64,000 bases of DNA from Halovibrio salipaludis (GCF_002286965.1 NZ_NSKD01000002.1:186001-250000); one strand, 5' to 3'. Counted from the first letter of the stretch, positions 7,853 to 16,357 are shown. The notes: generated by a model not told the origin, from the sequence alone. Numbers and translations are program-made.

Positions 7853-7946
7853 CTTGGTGTGCCTCAACGTTGCTTGATGACACACCCCATGTTCCACACG
7901 AAGGGTCAGACCCTATAAAGAGCCCGTGTAGTACAAACGCAGTTGT

Positions 7947-8465
7947 TCAAACCTCGGGCCAACGGGCCAATCTTGCTTTGGCTTCACGCATCAGGTTTTC
8001 GGCTGCCTCCTCGCTGACGCCATACTCCTCGCAGACGATCCTGAGACCATCCTGGCCTACATCGTCAGCGCCGCGCATTAGTTCCACGGGCTCGACAGTG
8101 TGCGCTACAGCCGCTGCGCCTGCTCCCCACTCCCCTTCGGGGTCTAGGTCTGGGTTGATGGCGTTATACTTCACCATGTCCCGCAATCCCTGGCAGACCG
8201 ATATGGCGGATGCGGCCTCTGCGCGCTCCCTGGCCGGGATTTTCGCTTTCGCTGCGGCGCGGCGGTTTGGCTTGCGCTTGCCGGTCACAATATCCGAAAC
8301 CGCCTGGCGATACTCCGCCGGGATATCCCCACCCTGAATCAGCGTTCCCAGCGGCTCAGGGTCGCCGTAGTCATACGCCCATATAGCGCTGAACCACTGC
8401 CATGTATCGGAAAGGCGTTTCGGCAGGCGGGTACACCAATCCGAACTGTGCGCCCACTCGTTCAT
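7947..8465 (-). CDS. Hypothetical protein coupled to integrase gene
   Basis: A 172-residue soluble protein (MNEWAHSSDWCTRLPKRLS...) not recognised. It has a basic central region (VTGKRKPNRRAAAKAK) and an acidic helical C-terminal half. The start overlaps the integrase stop by 4 bases, so the two genes are coupled. In satellite 2 an unrelated-looking 138-residue ORF holds the same position after int, suggesting a positional role such as excision control. Confidence 0.55.
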   Translation of the reverse strand: MNEWAHSSDWCTRLPKRLSDTWQWFSAIWAYDYGDPEPLGTLIQGGDIPAEYRQAVSDIVTGKRKPNRRAAAKAKIPARERAEAASAISVCQGLRDMVKYNAINPDLDPEGEWGAGAAAVAHTVEPVELMRGADDVGQDGLRIVCEEYGVSEEAAENLMREAKARLARWPEV

Positions 8466-9757
8466 GCCCGTGCCTCCCCGATTGGTGTCACGGTTGCACT
8501 GTCATCTTGCGGCAGTCCTTCGCGGGTGAATCGCTCCCAATCGCCCATCAGTTGGCGGCGCTTTTCAATGAGCCCTGAGCGGGCGTATGCGGCGCGTGTG
8601 GCGTCTGTGTTCACGTGTGCCAGAGCCAGCTCGGAGACCTCATCAGCGTAGCCTGTGTGCTTTCTCGCCCAATCCTTGAAGGTGGAGCGGAAGCCGTGGG
8701 CCGTGACCGGAACCTCCATGCGTTTCAGCAGCGAGGAAAGGAAGTTATTGGACGGGATATCACCTTTCGGGCCAGCGAACACGAGATCGTCAGGGCCGCC
8801 CTGGGGCACGGATTGAAGGATCGCGACCGCCTCGTCGCACAGTGGGATCGTGTGCTCCTTCCCGGTTTTCATCCGTTCGGCCGGTACGGTCCAGATCCGG
8901 CTGGCGAGATCAATCTCCTTCCAAGTGATGCCCGATTTGCCGATGCGCTTGTCGCCAATGACCTCATTGGTGCGGGTGGCTGTCAGGATCAGAAAGCGCA
9001 GGGCCATGGCGGCGGTGCTGTCGCGCTGGCGTAGCTGGCCCATGAACTCGGGCAGATCCTCCACGGCCATGGCCGCGTGGTGACCGCGTTTCTTGATCTT
9101 CTCCGGCGACGGATAGACCTCATCCAGGTAACCGGACCAGCGAGCGGGGTTGTCGCCTTCCCGGTAACCGTGGATCGCACACCAGCCCAGGATATTCTCC
9201 ATCCGGGCGCGGATCCGGTTTGCGGTCTCGGTTTTCGACTCCCAGATCGGATCCAGAACGGCCTTGATGTGGGCCAGGTCGATCTCCTTAACCGGCGTAT
9301 CGCCAATATGGGGGGTGGCGTAATCGCGCAGACTGTTTGCCCACTGCTGACGCTGGCGAGGGTTGCGGAACTCCTTTTCCTTCATGCGGATGTACTCATC
9401 GGCCGCCTGGTCGAACGTGATCGAGGATAGCTGCTCAGCGATCAGAGCCCGCCTGGCGGCTCGCTTTTCCTCTACGGGGTCGATCCCCTGACTGATCTTG
9501 TCCTTGATCGCCTGGGCTTTCTCTCGCGCCTGCCCGAGCGGCACGTCAGGGTAACCACCGAGCCCGATATGGCGGCGCTTTCTGCCAACGGTAGTGCGCA
9601 GCACCCAGGACTTGCCGCCGCCGCCCGCCACCTCGATCATCAGGCCGGATACCCCGCCCACGGCCACGTAGCGGTTGTACGGTTTCCCGTCCTTGCCGAT
9701 GCCGGGCTGCAGTTTGTTGATGGCTGTGGTGGTCAGTCGTTGCGCTTTCCTCGGCAT
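8462..9757 (-). CDS. int: P4-type tyrosine integrase (satellite 1)
   Basis: The 431-residue protein starts MPRKAQRLTTTAINKLQPG and has an N-terminal arm-binding DUF4102 domain (YNRYVAVGGVSGLMIEV...) to about residue 90, a SAM-like core-binding domain, and a C-terminal catalytic domain. Visible catalytic residues are the Arg of LTATRTNEVIG, the HGFR motif in VTAHGFRSTFKDW, and the late His and Tyr of ALAHVNTDATRAAYARS. It would recombine at the tRNA-Ser 3' end. An upstream in-frame ATG at 9808 exists, but the homology begins at 9757. Its promoter region contains the CTACGTACCA repeat at 9811-9820. Confidence 0.92.
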   Translation of the reverse strand: MPRKAQRLTTTAINKLQPGIGKDGKPYNRYVAVGGVSGLMIEVAGGGGKSWVLRTTVGRKRRHIGLGGYPDVPLGQAREKAQAIKDKISQGIDPVEEKRAARRALIAEQLSSITFDQAADEYIRMKEKEFRNPRQRQQWANSLRDYATPHIGDTPVKEIDLAHIKAVLDPIWESKTETANRIRARMENILGWCAIHGYREGDNPARWSGYLDEVYPSPEKIKKRGHHAAMAVEDLPEFMGQLRQRDSTAAMALRFLILTATRTNEVIGDKRIGKSGITWKEIDLASRIWTVPAERMKTGKEHTIPLCDEAVAILQSVPQGGPDDLVFAGPKGDIPSNNFLSSLLKRMEVPVTAHGFRSTFKDWARKHTGYADEVSELALAHVNTDATRAAYARSGLIEKRRQLMGDWERFTREGLPQDDSATVTPIGEARA

Positions 9758-9810
9758 CTCATCCGCTCCTATCGCCGGGGTTCTAATCCGGGGTTTGAGC
9801 ACGTACATAA

Positions 9811-9820
9811 CTACGTACCA
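9811..9820 (+). repeat. CTACGTACCA repeat, integrase end of satellite 1
   Basis: An exact copy of the left-end motif, with a second partial copy (GCACGTACAT) just before it at 9799-9808. The stretch 9758-9949 has no gene and probably holds the integrase promoter and arm sites. Confidence 0.4.
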
Positions 9821-9949
9821 AAGGATTTACACTGCGATGCTATCGGATGAAACGCGGTAACACAAGAATATGAAGTCTGGCAGGGGGTTATAGAAGATAG
9901 GGGCGCGTAAATGCATGATTATACGGCGGTTTTTCGGCCTATTTGTGGT

Positions 9950-9965
9950 CTGGCCCACCGCCACT
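9950..9965 (+). repeat. Attachment site, distal (satellite 1)
   Basis: An exact copy of the tRNA-Ser 3' segment at 174-189, 192 bases upstream of the integrase start. It marks the right boundary of the element. Confidence 0.85.
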
Positions 9966-10023
9966 TTTCACTACGTTACGCGTTTATCCCCACGTCTTTC
10001 CTGAGCCTGTCGTTCCCGAACAA

Positions 10024-10041
10024 TATACAGTTGTCTGTATA
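10024..10041. promoter_or_regulatory. Perfect inverted repeat just outside satellite 1
   Basis: TATACAG and CTGTATA are separated by TTGT, an 18-bp operator-like palindrome 58 bases right of the distal att site. No adjacent gene reads away from it within 200 bases. It is not a LexA box (spacing is wrong). The rest of 9966-10204 shows nothing recognisable. Confidence 0.35.
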
Positions 10042-10204
10042 ATTCCCCGACGGTTCCATATCGGATCCGCGGTTGTATCGAGGGCACCGTGTCCTTTTTC
10101 CATCAATTCTGCAGCAGGCCATATTGAAAGGGATGGGCGTTTCCCGTCTTTATTCAGGGACAGCGAAGGGAATGGCTTTACTTAAGCGGGATAGGGAGAG
10201 GAAA

Positions 10205-10229
10205 AGAGGGCCGGCAGGACCGGCCCTCT
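10205..10229 (-). terminator. Terminator of FilA-like gene
   Basis: A perfect 10-bp stem (10205-10214 with 10220-10229), 5-base loop, GC-rich, followed on the minus strand by TTTTCC. It lies 9 bases after the stop of the gene ending at 10239. Confidence 0.75.
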
Positions 10230-10238
10230 GGATCGCAT

Positions 10239-11177
10239 TTACTCGCGACCGTAGATGGCCATCTGAGTATCAGCGATGTTGAGGTTGGAAATACCAACAT
10301 TACCGATGCTGGCGGTTGTGCCGTCGCCACTGCCAACGTTAACCGTGGGCATCCAGATACTGGTGGTCAGCTCATTGATGTCCACGCGCAGGGTGTTATC
10401 CGGCGCGCCGTCAATACCCGCGGTTGTGGAGAGGGCAGGACCTGCACCAATTTCCGCGTTGACTGTCACACCGGTGACGGCAAGAGCGTTGCGGTTCAGA
10501 TCGCCTGCATCGCCCTTGAGGTTCTCAAGCTGGTCTGCGCCAGCCATGCGGATGCTGGGGAGACTTACCGCCGCAACATCGAAGTCCGCGCCGATGTCCG
10601 CATGGAACACATTCCGGATGCGGATTGACCCGGTGTCCTCATTGCCGTCGGCGATCTGGTTGTTCACCCGCGCGGTGATATCCAGCTGGCTGACCCAGAA
10701 GTCCGCCGTGAAGTCGGAGATCAGCGTTGCGGAGCTGTCATCATCACTTGAGGCGAGCCCAAGGCGGTCGAGGTCGACGCCAGCTTCGACGGGCGTCGGC
10801 TCATTGCCCAGATTCCGCACGGAAATATAGGCATCGCCATCCTCCACATTACCGGGATCCGCGCCGTAAGGGGCACGACCAAGGTCGTCGTTTTCAGTGA
10901 TCAGATCAACGTTAACGTCGATATCCAGGGATTCCCCATCGTCGTGACCACCGATACGGATACCGTCAATCAGCAGAGAGCCGGTGTCCGCATCCGCTGT
11001 GCTCTGGCTGTACTCCACCTGGTCGATGGTTGCAGCGGTGGACAGCTCGATGGTCACACCCTGCTGACCGGTGACATTACCCATGTCCTGGTCGTTCATG
11101 GGCTGCAGGTCAGCGGTGGCTGCCATCGGCAGGGAAGCGACTGAAAGGGCCAACAGGCTTTTCTTCATTGTCATCAT
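10239..11177 (-). CDS. Secreted FilA-like / DUF6160-type protein
   Basis: The 312-residue protein has a Sec signal peptide (KKSLLALSVASLPMAATA, cleavage near residue 22) followed by LQPMNDQDMGNVTGQQGVT, a motif seen at the N terminus of FilA/DUF6160 proteins linked to putative pilus systems. The mature part is very acidic and rich in Asp, Asn, Thr and Ser with repeated beta-strand-like segments, consistent with a secreted or surface beta-rich protein of a halophile. AGGAG at 11186-11190 supports the 11177 start. It follows the choice-of-anchor D gene on the same strand, separated by a long hairpin. Function is not proven. Confidence 0.65.
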   Translation of the reverse strand: MMTMKKSLLALSVASLPMAATADLQPMNDQDMGNVTGQQGVTIELSTAATIDQVEYSQSTADADTGSLLIDGIRIGGHDDGESLDIDVNVDLITENDDLGRAPYGADPGNVEDGDAYISVRNLGNEPTPVEAGVDLDRLGLASSDDDSSATLISDFTADFWVSQLDITARVNNQIADGNEDTGSIRIRNVFHADIGADFDVAAVSLPSIRMAGADQLENLKGDAGDLNRNALAVTGVTVNAEIGAGPALSTTAGIDGAPDNTLRVDINELTTSIWMPTVNVGSGDGTTASIGNVGISNLNIADTQMAIYGRE

Positions 11178-11201
11178 TGTGATTTCTCCTCTTGGTTGTT
11201 T

Positions 11202-11228
11202 GGGCGACCCGCCATGGGCGGGCCGCCC
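11202..11228 (-). terminator. Intergenic hairpin between two secreted-protein genes
   Basis: A 27-base hairpin: outer stem 11202-11206 with 11224-11228, inner stem 11208-11213 with 11217-11222, one A/C mismatch and a 3-base loop. It lies between stop 11243 and the RBS of the next gene and lacks a U tract, so it is more likely an attenuator or RNA-stability element than a strong terminator. Confidence 0.45.
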
Positions 11229-11242
11229 TCTCTGTTTCCCCG

Positions 11243-13183
11243 TTACTCCTCGAAACGGGGCGACAGTTCAAGCTCAATGGTGTTGCCCGGACCTTCGAAG
11301 AACTCGTTGAGGATGCCGGTCAGCAGGCCGCAATCCTCAAGTTCCGGTGCAACATAGGTACCCGTGACGGTGCCGCCCTGGAGCGGATCAAACTCTTCGC
11401 CTTCCGGGCTCGAGAGGTTGATGGTGGCCGGCTCTGCGGTCTGGCAGGAGTGGCCGCCGCCGATCCGGATGCCATCCGAGCCGAAGCCGAAGCCGATGAT
11501 GGAGACCCGTGCCTCGGGGATCTTGATCATCAGTTCACTTTCCGCGGTCAGCTGGCCTGTTTCGAGGTCGAGGGTGCCGGTGGTTTCACCAACCGGTTCG
11601 AACTCGATGTCCGCACGGCCCTGGATCTTGTGGAACAGCTCGGAGATCTGGAACTGGGCCTGGGTTGGGTCAAGCTGCAGGTCCGCAGTGAACTCACCGG
11701 TGCCCAGGTTGATCTGGCTATCGATCTGGCCGTTCAGCGGTACGTCGGAGCCATTGGCTGAGACATTGGTGACGCCTTCCAGATCAAAGGTGACGTCAAC
11801 GGGTTCGGAACCGCCGTTACCGTTGTCTCCGTCCCCGTTGTCACCGTCACCGTTATCGCCGTCACCGTTATCGCCGTCACCGTTATCGCCGCTGGTGTCT
11901 TCGGCTGTGCCGGACAGTGTTACCGTCTCCGGAGAGTTCTCAAGATTGGTGGCAACCTCGAGGTTCGCGCTGTAGTCACCGACCTGGTTGGTCTGGAAAG
12001 TCGCGGTAACAGTGCAGGACTGCTCCGGAGAAAGGCCGCTCGGGCAATCGTTGGTCTGGGTAAAGACACCGTCAGGGTTGTTGGCAATGCTCAGATCATT
12101 GATCTCAAGGTTCGCCTCCCCTGTGTTGGTCAGATCCAGTGTCTGTTCAGCACTGTTGGTATTGGCCAGGTCAATGGTGCCGAAATCAACTTCCGGGGCG
12201 CTGAGCTCAAGCGCGGGCTTGGGCTGCTCTGTCGCCTCGGCGGTGAGGTCGACCACCTTGGGTGAGTCTTCGGCATCCGGATCTGTGGAGTCGATCTGGA
12301 CACTGGCACTGTAAGTACCCGGCTGGCTTGCCTGGAAGTTCACATCCACGGAGCAGCTCTGACCCGGATCAAGCGTGGTGCAGTCGTTGCTCTGGGTGAA
12401 CAGGTCGGCATTGGCGCCGGCAATGGTCACACTGTTGACATTCAGCGCCTCGCCGCCGTCGTTGCCAACGGTGATGCTGCCATTGAGCGGGCTGCCGGCC
12501 ATCGCGCTGCCCAGGTCGAGTGTATCCTGCGGATCAACCGTGATATTGGCAGGCTGTGTCTCGTCCGGCACCACTTCAAAGGTATGCAGCACCATGTCTT
12601 CCATGTTGCCGACAAGGGTGCAGTCAGAGGTGAACTCGCCTACCGGGTCGTTGGCAATATTACCGTCCACATCACGAACGATCTGGTCCAGCTGAAGATC
12701 GCCAACGGTAATGGTGCCCTGTCCGGGGTTGTCAAAAGTGAGCGGATCGACAGTGGCGCTGGAGTCCACTGTGAACGAGCCACTTTCACCCGGAATCGGC
12801 TGCTGCGGGATATTCAGGGTTACTGAAAGCGGCTGGTCACTTTCCGGAAGGGCAATGTTGTTCTCCGCTGTCGCGGTCCCTTCCAGGGTACGACCCCCGA
12901 CGGCGTAGAGCCCCTGCCGGGCCGTGTTGTTGATGGTGGTGACCGCGTTGATGTTTAGCTCGCCGGTTGATTCACCAGCGGTCACCTCCGCGGGCAGGTC
13001 CGCGCTGATCTCGGACACCAGCGGTTGCTCGCCAATGATCGGCAGCGGGCAGGTGTGCTCGACGGTCAGCGAGACCTCTTCGGCATTGACTGTGGTTGCG
13101 CCCGTTGCAAGCAGCGCGGCAACGGCACTGCTGAGCAGCAGGCGCCCGGGCTTACTTGTAGGCTTTTCGGTTATGGCGTTCAT
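11243..13183 (-). CDS. Secreted choice-of-anchor D protein
   Basis: The 646-residue protein starts at ATG 13183 (GAGG about 8 bases upstream) and has a signal peptide ending near TVNA|EEVSL. An N-terminal domain with paired Cys (HTCPLP at the start, SDCTLVG near residue 200) resembles DUF6801. Two choice-of-anchor D beta-sandwich repeats follow (about 225-320 and 330-430), each with LDLG/VDFG starts and NDC...C pairs. A Gly-Asp-Asn repeat linker (GDNGDGDNGDGDNG) at about 438-460 precedes a C-terminal acidic beta domain with one more Cys pair. No LPXTG or transmembrane anchor is seen. It is probably an exported surface or periplasmic protein acting with the following FilA-like protein; role unknown. 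Confidence 0.65.
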   Translation of the reverse strand: MNAITEKPTSKPGRLLLSSAVAALLATGATTVNAEEVSLTVEHTCPLPIIGEQPLVSEISADLPAEVTAGESTGELNINAVTTINNTARQGLYAVGGRTLEGTATAENNIALPESDQPLSVTLNIPQQPIPGESGSFTVDSSATVDPLTFDNPGQGTITVGDLQLDQIVRDVDGNIANDPVGEFTSDCTLVGNMEDMVLHTFEVVPDETQPANITVDPQDTLDLGSAMAGSPLNGSITVGNDGGEALNVNSVTIAGANADLFTQSNDCTTLDPGQSCSVDVNFQASQPGTYSASVQIDSTDPDAEDSPKVVDLTAEATEQPKPALELSAPEVDFGTIDLANTNSAEQTLDLTNTGEANLEINDLSIANNPDGVFTQTNDCPSGLSPEQSCTVTATFQTNQVGDYSANLEVATNLENSPETVTLSGTAEDTSGDNGDGDNGDGDNGDGDNGDGDNGNGGSEPVDVTFDLEGVTNVSANGSDVPLNGQIDSQINLGTGEFTADLQLDPTQAQFQISELFHKIQGRADIEFEPVGETTGTLDLETGQLTAESELMIKIPEARVSIIGFGFGSDGIRIGGGHSCQTAEPATINLSSPEGEEFDPLQGGTVTGTYVAPELEDCGLLTGILNEFFEGPGNTIELELSPRFEE

Positions 13184-13488
13184 CAACGTCATCCTCATTG
13201 TTTGTTGTATTCACGGTGTCGGGACCAAGAAGGCGCATCCTGTAACGGTCCCGGCACCTCCAACACTCGCGTGTCTGCTGGTCCGGGGTCATTGCTCAAA
13301 AAGGAAACAGGATTGTTAAAAACGGTTATTGGGGCGGTCGGTTGTCGAATTCGTGATGAACGTCAATTGGTGGCTGTGAACACAGGATGAGCGATTGTTC
13401 ATTTCTGGGGACGCGAGGGGACATTGCAGGCTTGCCCCTGCAATGGGGGCGGCGGCAGGGTGATCGGGGAATGAGGAAGAGGCGGTGG
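13184..13488. other. Gene-free gap
   Basis: The 305 bases between the choice-of-anchor D start and the AraC-gene stop hold no ORF with support. It must contain the promoter of the secreted-protein pair; TTAACA-like and A/T-rich stretches near 13300-13330 are possible but not decisive. Confidence 0.4.
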
Positions 13489-14517
13489 TCAGATGCGGCG
13501 GCGTGTCTGCCCGGGTGTACGGCCGGTCCAGGAACGGTAGGCGCGGGTGAAGCTGGCCTGGTCACTGAAGCCGAGCTTGTAGGCGATGGTGCTCAGTGGC
13601 ATCCGGGTATCGGCCAGGTAGCGGTCTGCGTAATGGCAGCGGATCTCGTTGCGCAGATCCCTGAAAGAGCAGTCTTCGGTCTGCAGGTGGCGGCGCAGTG
13701 AACGGGGGGTCATCTGGAGGTTCTGGGCAATACGTTCCAGCGTACAGTTCAGGCCCGGGTCATCGAGAATCTGGCGGCGTACCCGCTCAGTGACGCTGCT
13801 GTGGTCATCGGATGCCTTCAGATCCTGGCGCGACCGGTGCCTTGCAAGGAACGAGGACAGCTCCTGCCCAATGCTGGAGGCCGTATGCTGGGCCGGGTGC
13901 AGTGTCGCGCAGGCAGCGCCGGCATTGAAGCGGATTACCGCCTCGGGGGCTGCTGTCTGCCATTGCTCGGGGGTAAGGTTCGTAGGGGTATCGAACTCGA
14001 GGAGCATATCCCTGCAGATATGGCGCGATAGTTCATAGATGCTGCCCATGTAGATCCGGATCATGAACGAGCGCAGGCTGCCCAGATCCCAGATGTCATG
14101 GAGCTGGATCTGTACCGTTTCGTCCTTCAGAGTCAGGCGCAGGTCATGGATTGGCAGGCAGACGCGCTCATATTCGATGATCATCTCTACAAGGCGGAAG
14201 TAGTCGTTCTGCCAGAGGACAGCGGCGCCAACCAGGCCATGTGCATTGATGTCGAGCTGTTTGCCGAACTCGAAGGGGAGACGCTCATCCTCGGATAGTT
14301 CGCTGGCGTGCCGGAGCAGTATGAGCAGCTCATTCATGGTCATGCCTTCCTCACTGGTTTCCAGCTCGGAAGCGTCAAGCCCCGTGCCCTCCAGCAGAGC
14401 GGGAGGGCGGATACCGTACTGTTCCATGAAGCGCAGGAAGTGTGTCACATACCGCGTGGGCAGTATGGGAACATCGTAAGCCTGAGCATCCTGAACTGAG
14501 TGAGTAGGCACATCCAT
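13489..14517 (-). CDS. AraC-family transcriptional regulator
   Basis: The 342-residue protein combines an N-terminal arabinose-binding-like effector domain of the OruR/ArgR/GliR type (PILPTRYVTHFLRFMEQYG... to about residue 210) with a C-terminal AraC double HTH (LERIAQNLQMTPRSLRRHL and LSTIAYKLGFSDQASFTRAY). ATG 14517 is chosen because GGAGGG lies 8 bases upstream; a TTG start at 14568 is possible but has no such site. It runs in the same direction as the secreted-protein genes downstream and could control them. An inverted repeat lies in its upstream region. Confidence 0.85.
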   Translation of the reverse strand: MDVPTHSVQDAQAYDVPILPTRYVTHFLRFMEQYGIRPPALLEGTGLDASELETSEEGMTMNELLILLRHASELSEDERLPFEFGKQLDINAHGLVGAAVLWQNDYFRLVEMIIEYERVCLPIHDLRLTLKDETVQIQLHDIWDLGSLRSFMIRIYMGSIYELSRHICRDMLLEFDTPTNLTPEQWQTAAPEAVIRFNAGAACATLHPAQHTASSIGQELSSFLARHRSRQDLKASDDHSSVTERVRRQILDDPGLNCTLERIAQNLQMTPRSLRRHLQTEDCSFRDLRNEIRCHYADRYLADTRMPLSTIAYKLGFSDQASFTRAYRSWTGRTPGQTRRRI

Positions 14518-14588
14518 CCTGAGAGCCCTCCGGAATCCATCATTCCCGATAATGTAATTGTTTGGCAATCCTATGGAATTGGCCGGTT

Positions 14589-14617
14589 ATTCGTTAATTA
14601 ATGTCAAATTGACGAAT
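14589..14617. promoter_or_regulatory. Inverted repeat upstream of AraC gene
   Basis: ATTCGT (14589-14594) and ACGAAT (14612-14617) flank an AT-rich centre that includes TTAATTAA and GTCAAATTGAC. Placed about 75 bases before the regulator start, it is a possible promoter or autoregulatory site. Confidence 0.35.
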
Positions 14618-14743
14618 CGAGATCCGGCGTACAGCTGTGGGCACTATACAGAGGCAGACGTACGTGCCAAGCGGCTTGGCCGGAAATGAGAAAGAATGGC
14701 CGTTTTGATAATAGCGGCTATTCAGGAATGTGAACTGTGCAAC

Positions 14744-16198
14744 TCAGGTACCGCAGAAGGTTCTGGCCACTTGTTCTTCCGGTGCAGGCGGGTGCCGGTA
14801 TGGGGAGGCGTCAGAGGTAGCTGAAAAGGGGGCTTCCAGTGCCGCCATGAGATCATGGAAATGCCGCAGGTCACCTTGACGGGCAGCGCTGATGGCCGCC
14901 TCTACCTGATGGTTGCGGGGGATGATGGCGGGATTCGCCTGCCACATCGCTTCGGGAGTGTCGAGCAGCGCGATCCAGCGTGCACTCCAGTCCCGCGCCT
15001 GCTGTGTATCGCCCAAAAGCGCGGCTGCGGCCTCCTGCACGTTGCCCTGATGGGCGAGCCGGGTCAGCTCGCGGAACGTAGCGGTGAAGTCACTGCCGAT
15101 CTGCTGCATGAGCCCCAGCAGTTCGTGCACCACGGCTTCATCTTCCTGGGTAAGGCTGCTGATGCCGAGCTTGCGGCCGAAACGGTTACGCCAGGCGCTG
15201 TTGTAGTGTTCCCGGTATTCACCAAGGATGGCTTTTGCCGTTTCGACAACCTTTTCCTTTTCGCCATCAAACAGCGGGAGCAGGCATTCGGCAAAGCGGG
15301 CGAGGTTCCAGTATCCGATCTCGGGCTGGTTGCTGTAGGCGTAGCGCCCCATGGCATCTATGGAGCTGAATACGGTGTTGGCATGGTATTGGTCCATGAA
15401 AGCACAGGGGCCGTAATCGATGGTTTCACCGCTGATGGCCATGTTGTCCGTGTTCATGACGCCGTGGATGAACCCAATGCTCATCCAGTCCGCGATCAGC
15501 TCGGCCTGGCGTTGCGCCACGGCCCTGAACAGTTCCTGGTAGGGCTGATCCTCGAACATCAGCGATGGGTAGTGCCGGGAAATGGCGTAGTCGGCCAGGG
15601 TGCGGATGGCATCGGTATCCCGCCGGTAGGCGAAATATTCAAAGGTGCCCACCCGGATATGGCTGGCCGCCACCCGGGTCAGTACCGCACCGGGCTCGGG
15701 CTGCTCACGCATGACCGCGTTGCCTGTGGTTACCGCTGCGAGCGCACGGGTTGTGGGAACGCCCAGCGCGTGCATGGCTTCGCTGACGATGTATTCGCGG
15801 ATCACCGGGCCTATGGGCGCGCTTCCGTCACCGCCACGGGAGAATTCGGTACGCCCGGCGCCCTTGAGCTGGATGTCGCGACGTTTCTGGTGCTGGTCGA
15901 TGACCTCACCGATCAGAATGGCGCGGCCGTCGCCCAGCTGGGGCACGAAGTTGCCGAACTGGTGACCGGCGTAGGCGAGGGCAGTAGGCTCGGCGTTCTC
16001 AGGCAGGCTGTTACCGGAGAAAACCGCGGCAAGCTCGTGTTCATCGGACTCATTGACGTCAATGCCCAGCTCCTCGGCGAGCGGACTGTTGAAACGGATC
16101 AGCTCCGGGTCAGGAGCCCGGGCCGGCTGGGCAGGCCGATGGAAGTGTTCGGGAAGCCGTGCATAGCTATTGTCAAAAGGGAAGGGGGGTAGGGGCAT
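14744..16198 (-). CDS. selO: Protein adenylyltransferase SelO
   Basis: The 484-residue YdiU/UPF0061 pseudokinase transfers AMP from ATP to protein Ser/Thr/Tyr residues and is linked to redox stress in other bacteria. It begins FDNSYARLPEHFH, has GDGRAILIGEV, LKGAGRTEFSRGGDG, HGVMNTDNMAISG and DYGPCAFMD (metal-binding Asn/Asp), all diagnostic. The C terminus ends RTFCGT, keeping the near-terminal Cys that replaces selenocysteine in bacteria. Length is normal. It stands alone, about 160 bases left of tRNA-Pro and transcribed away from it. Confidence 0.95.
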   Translation of the reverse strand: MPLPPFPFDNSYARLPEHFHRPAQPARAPDPELIRFNSPLAEELGIDVNESDEHELAAVFSGNSLPENAEPTALAYAGHQFGNFVPQLGDGRAILIGEVIDQHQKRRDIQLKGAGRTEFSRGGDGSAPIGPVIREYIVSEAMHALGVPTTRALAAVTTGNAVMREQPEPGAVLTRVAASHIRVGTFEYFAYRRDTDAIRTLADYAISRHYPSLMFEDQPYQELFRAVAQRQAELIADWMSIGFIHGVMNTDNMAISGETIDYGPCAFMDQYHANTVFSSIDAMGRYAYSNQPEIGYWNLARFAECLLPLFDGEKEKVVETAKAILGEYREHYNSAWRNRFGRKLGISSLTQEDEAVVHELLGLMQQIGSDFTATFRELTRLAHQGNVQEAAAALLGDTQQARDWSARWIALLDTPEAMWQANPAIIPRNHQVEAAISAARQGDLRHFHDLMAALEAPFSATSDASPYRHPPAPEEQVARTFCGT

Positions 16199-16287
16199 GC
16201 AATCCTCTGGCGGTTGAACACATTATTCATTCTAGATGCGGAAGGCTACGTTTTGCATTCCGGATCGGACTTATTGGCCAGTCCAGC

Positions 16288-16342
16288 TTGACAGAAGTAC
16301 GTCACAGTCCCGATAATTCGCTCCCGTTGCGGCAAGGCCGCA
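16288..16342 (+). promoter_or_regulatory. Probable tRNA-Pro promoter and leader hairpin
   Basis: TTGACA (16288-16293), 18 bases, GATAAT (16312-16317). A small GC hairpin (TGCGG...CCGCA, 16328-16342) lies between promoter and tRNA, as for the tRNA-Ser gene at the start of the window. Confidence 0.55.
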
Positions 16343-16357
16343 TCCCAGCCCTGATAA

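Larger units (their letters stand above)
174..9965. mobile_element. Integrated phage satellite 1 (PICI-like) at tRNA-Ser
   Basis: About 9.8 kb lies between exact 16-bp direct repeats. All genes run leftward: P4-type integrase, hypothetical, AlpA-like regulator, two small ORFs, toprim protein, RepA-like ATPase, iteron-like repeats, small terminase, large terminase, scaffold-like protein, capsid protein and two small ORFs. Integrase plus AlpA plus primase/helicase followed by packaging genes is the layout of phage-inducible chromosomal islands; an own capsid resembles the capsid-forming class. No portal, maturation protease, tail or lysis genes are visible, so a helper phage would be required, or the element is decayed. 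Confidence 0.8.

Noticed and set aside
10024-10041. LexA/SOS box
   Set aside because: The consensus CTGT-N8-ACAG is not met; the half-sites are in the opposite order with a 4-base spacer.
11819-11895. Tandem DNA repeat array (CGTTATCGCCGTCAC units) as a regulatory or CRISPR element
   Set aside because: It encodes the Gly-Asp-Asn linker inside the choice-of-anchor D protein and is explained by coding.
14855-16192. A 445-codon plus-strand frame
   Set aside because: Antisense to selO, whose motifs are complete.
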